In this document: in pieces, positions 62,076-64,000 of the stretch
Numbering within the stretch: the first letter of the stretch is position 1
Layout of the letters: each line of letters starts with the position of its first letter
DNA from: Cellvibrio zantedeschiae
GTDB taxonomy: Bacteria; Pseudomonadota; Gammaproteobacteria; Pseudomonadales; Cellvibrionaceae
Length of the DNA stretch: 64,000 nt
Direction of reading: 5' to 3'
NCBI RefSeq assembly: GCF_014652535.1
Contig: NZ_BMYZ01000001.1
Span: forward strand, 248,001-312,000
The notes under the pieces: model-generated
What the model was told of the DNA's origin: nothing
The model's database searches: none
The model's input: only the letters and a program-made list of their open reading frames with translations
Position numbers and translations under genes: made by a program

Positions 62076-62387
62076 ATGAGTCAATACCAATCAAGAACAC
62101 CAAAACGCATAGCGCCTTGGGCGTTATTGTTGGTGGCTTGTCTCTGGATTTCGGTGATTGTTTCTGCGCTTGCAGTTGTGTCATCTACACAGCAAGTTCG
62201 TCGTGACGTAAATCAATTGGAAACCCTGCGCCGTGAAGCCTCTCATTTGCAGGTTGAGTGGGGGCAATATTTACTCGAAGAAAGTACTTGGGCTGCGTAC
62301 AGTCGAATCGAAGGCATAGCAAATAAAGAATTAAACATGATTGCACCAACAACTGAGCATGTGGTGATGGTGCCTGCTGATGATTAG
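62076..62387 (+). CDS. ftsL: Cell-division protein FtsL
   Basis: This 103-residue bitopic membrane protein has a short basic cytoplasmic N-terminus, one transmembrane helix (WALLLVACLWISVIVSALAVV), and a periplasmic coiled coil (RRDVNQLETLRREASHLQVEW). It recruits FtsI and FtsW with FtsB. Its stop codon overlaps the ftsI start. Confidence 0.93.
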   Translation: MSQYQSRTPKRIAPWALLLVACLWISVIVSALAVVSSTQQVRRDVNQLETLRREASHLQVEWGQYLLEESTWAAYSRIEGIANKELNMIAPTTEHVVMVPADD

Positions 62388-64000
62388 AACCTCCTATGCC
62401 AAAACTCTTGAGAGTAATCCGCAAATACCAAAACCGCGCAGCCCATTAAAGGTTGCGCGTTGGCGTTTTTATTGTGTCGTAGGTGTGATGGGCGTTTTAG
62501 TATTTGTGCTAATTGGGCACGTCGCCAGTTTGCAGGTTTTACCAAACGCCGATAAGGGTTTTGAATTTTTACAGGTGCAAGGCGAAGCGCGCACTTTACG
62601 GAATGAATTAATCCCGGCTTATCGCGGTGTAATTACTGATCGCAATGGTGCTCCGCTCGCGGTGAGCACGCCGGTTGCAACTCTTTGGGCGAATCCAAAA
62701 GTGTTGCTGCAATCGCCACAACGTTTTGCAGAATTGGCAAAAGCTCTAGGTATCAATAAAGCGGATATGGAATCTCGCCTAACACGTTATGCCAGTAAAG
62801 AGTTTATGTATTTGCAGCGCCAAATGGCCCCTGATGCCGCACAAAAAATTATGGATTTGGATATTCCAGGCGTAAACGTACAAACGGAATACCATCGTTA
62901 TTATCCTGCGGGTGAAGTGGTTTCGCATTTGGTTGGTATGACAGATGTTGATGATCGCGGTCAAGAAGGCATGGAAATGGCTTATGACGTTTGGCTGAGC
63001 GGTGAAAATGGTTCCAAGCAAGTCCTTAAGGATTTAAAAGGCCGTACCGTTAAAGAGTTGCAATTAATTAAAGCGGCGCGTGCCGGACAAAATCTCACCT
63101 TGAGCATCGATTTACGTTTGCAATATCTCGCTTATCGCGAATTAAAAAAAGCGGTGGAAGATAGCAGTGGAATTGCGGGTTCACTGGTGATTTTAGATGT
63201 AGAAAGTGGTGAGGTTTTGGCGATCACTAACTATCCATCATACAACCCAAATGATCGTGGTCAGGCAAAAGGCCAAGCTTTACGCAATCGCGCAATCACC
63301 GATATTTATGAGCCGGGTTCAACCATGAAACCGCTGGCAATTTTGGCCGCATTGGAATCCGGAAAATTTAAATCTACTGATGTTATTGATACAAATCCAG
63401 GTCGGTTTTTAGTAGGCACAAAAACAATTACCGATGACGGTTTTAACTATGGTGTGCTGGATTTGCCCATGGCAATTGCAAAATCCAGCAACATCGCCAT
63501 GTCAAAAATTGCATTGCAGTTAGATGCAAATGCTTTAACAAATATGTATAGCCGTTTGGGGATTGGTCACCCAACAGGAACTTATTTTCCTGGCGAATCA
63601 TCTGGTCGTGTTCCAGCACTTAAAGTTGGTCAGCTTATTGAGCGTTGCAACGTAGCTTTCGGATATGCAATGAATTTGACTGTGCTGCAAGTAGTGCAAG
63701 CTTATTCGGTGATTGCTAACGGAGGAGTGAAGCGCCCCATCTCTTTAACAAAAATAGACGTAGCTCCCAAAGGCGAAGTCGTTGTCGATAAAAAATATAC
63801 CGATGAAGTAAAAAATATGTTGTTACGTGTTGTGGGTACTGAGGGTACCGGTAAACGCGCGCGTACAATTTCATACACAGTTGCTGGAAAAACAGGAACT
63901 GCTTTCAAGTCTATTGCCGGTCATTACACACACAAGCAAATTTCTTCATTCGTAGGTATGGCACCTGTAGAAAATCCGCGCATTGTTGCCATGGTTGTTA
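62380..64000 (+). CDS. ftsI: Penicillin-binding protein 3 (FtsI), N-terminal and central part
   Basis: The gene runs past the window edge; 540 codons are present. It starts at an ATG overlapping the end of ftsL by eight bases. It shows a transmembrane anchor (about 35-55), the non-catalytic module (RGVITDRNGAPLAVSTPV), and the transpeptidase motifs SxxK with active-site S314 (GSTMK), SSN (369-371) and KTG (504-506). It is the septal peptidoglycan transpeptidase targeted by beta-lactams. Confidence 0.96.
   Translation, partial: MIRTSYAKTLESNPQIPKPRSPLKVARWRFYCVVGVMGVLVFVLIGHVASLQVLPNADKGFEFLQVQGEARTLRNELIPAYRGVITDRNGAPLAVSTPVATLWANPKVLLQSPQRFAELAKALGINKADMESRLTRYASKEFMYLQRQMAPDAAQKIMDLDIPGVNVQTEYHRYYPAGEVVSHLVGMTDVDDRGQEGMEMAYDVWLSGENGSKQVLKDLKGRTVKELQLIKAARAGQNLTLSIDLRLQYLAYRELKKAVEDSSGIAGSLVILDVESGEVLAITNYPSYNPNDRGQAKGQALRNRAITDIYEPGSTMKPLAILAALESGKFKSTDVIDTNPGRFLVGTKTITDDGFNYGVLDLPMAIAKSSNIAMSKIALQLDANALTNMYSRLGIGHPTGTYFPGESSGRVPALKVGQLIERCNVAFGYAMNLTVLQVVQAYSVIANGGVKRPISLTKIDVAPKGEVVVDKKYTDEVKNMLLRVVGTEGTGKRARTISYTVAGKTGTAFKSIAGHYTHKQISSFVGMAPVENPRIVAMVV

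Overview
The window looks like chromosomal DNA of a polysaccharide-degrading gammaproteobacterium of the Cellvibrio type. Four large TonB-dependent receptors (TBDRs), an N-acetylglucosamine (GlcNAc)/chitin catabolic locus with a LacI-family NagR, halogenase-like flavoproteins beside TBDRs, and a gammaproteobacterial backbone (lpoA-yraN-diaA-dolP divergent from rsmI, rnpB, and mraZ-rsmH-ftsL-ftsI) support this. The genus is inferred from gene content and was not tested by a search.

Region 1 (1-26 kb) is a GlcNAc/chitin-oligomer locus. A TBDR (633-3332) and the nagK-nagP-nagX-MFS series (6206-10995) lie behind promoters in which a perfect palindrome, gacaacgttgtc, overlaps the -35 box. The same palindrome precedes nagB-II-nagA (24279-22091), and the LacI-type regulator that probably binds it is next door (25477-24452). 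Embedded in this locus are two modules of a poorly understood type. The first is a tryptophan-halogenase-like flavoprotein plus a DUF6445 protein (3462-5716). The second is a larger minus-strand set: ECF sigma factor, FecR-like anti-sigma factor, TBDR, halogenase-like protein, SapC and DUF6445 (18845-10999). It is divergent from an STN-domain TBDR (19185-21998) that could be the transducer for the sigma/anti-sigma pair. This is the least explained system in the window.

Region 2 (25.6-43.9 kb) is mixed. It holds a secreted beta-propeller protein, a 1514-residue periplasmic-sensor hybrid histidine kinase that ends in a GGDEF domain, the flagellar stator genes motAB, prfC, an unusual chalcone-isomerase-like/TonB C-terminal fusion, cyclic-nucleotide and PilZ proteins, an AlgP/histone-H1-like Lys/Ala-rich protein, dinB with a LexA-like box, a YbaK-family protein and an aspartate aminotransferase.

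Region 3 (43.9-51.1 kb) is envelope housekeeping: lemA with an M48 protease, then lpoA-yraN-diaA-dolP divergent from rsmI.

Region 4 (51.1-58.4 kb) is an accessory stretch between rsmI and rnpB. It holds a small unknown protein, an OprO/OprP-type porin divergent from modABC across a ModE-like palindrome, a short ModE and a fourth TBDR. Both ModC and ModE appear to lack the C-terminal molybdate-binding (MOP) domains.

Region 5 (58.6-64 kb) contains the RNase P RNA gene, a small PEP-CTERM-like secreted protein, and the start of the division/cell-wall cluster. The mraZ promoter carries a 10-bp-periodic TGG array typical of MraZ autoregulation. The first gene (DUF3014) and the last (ftsI) are cut by the window edges.
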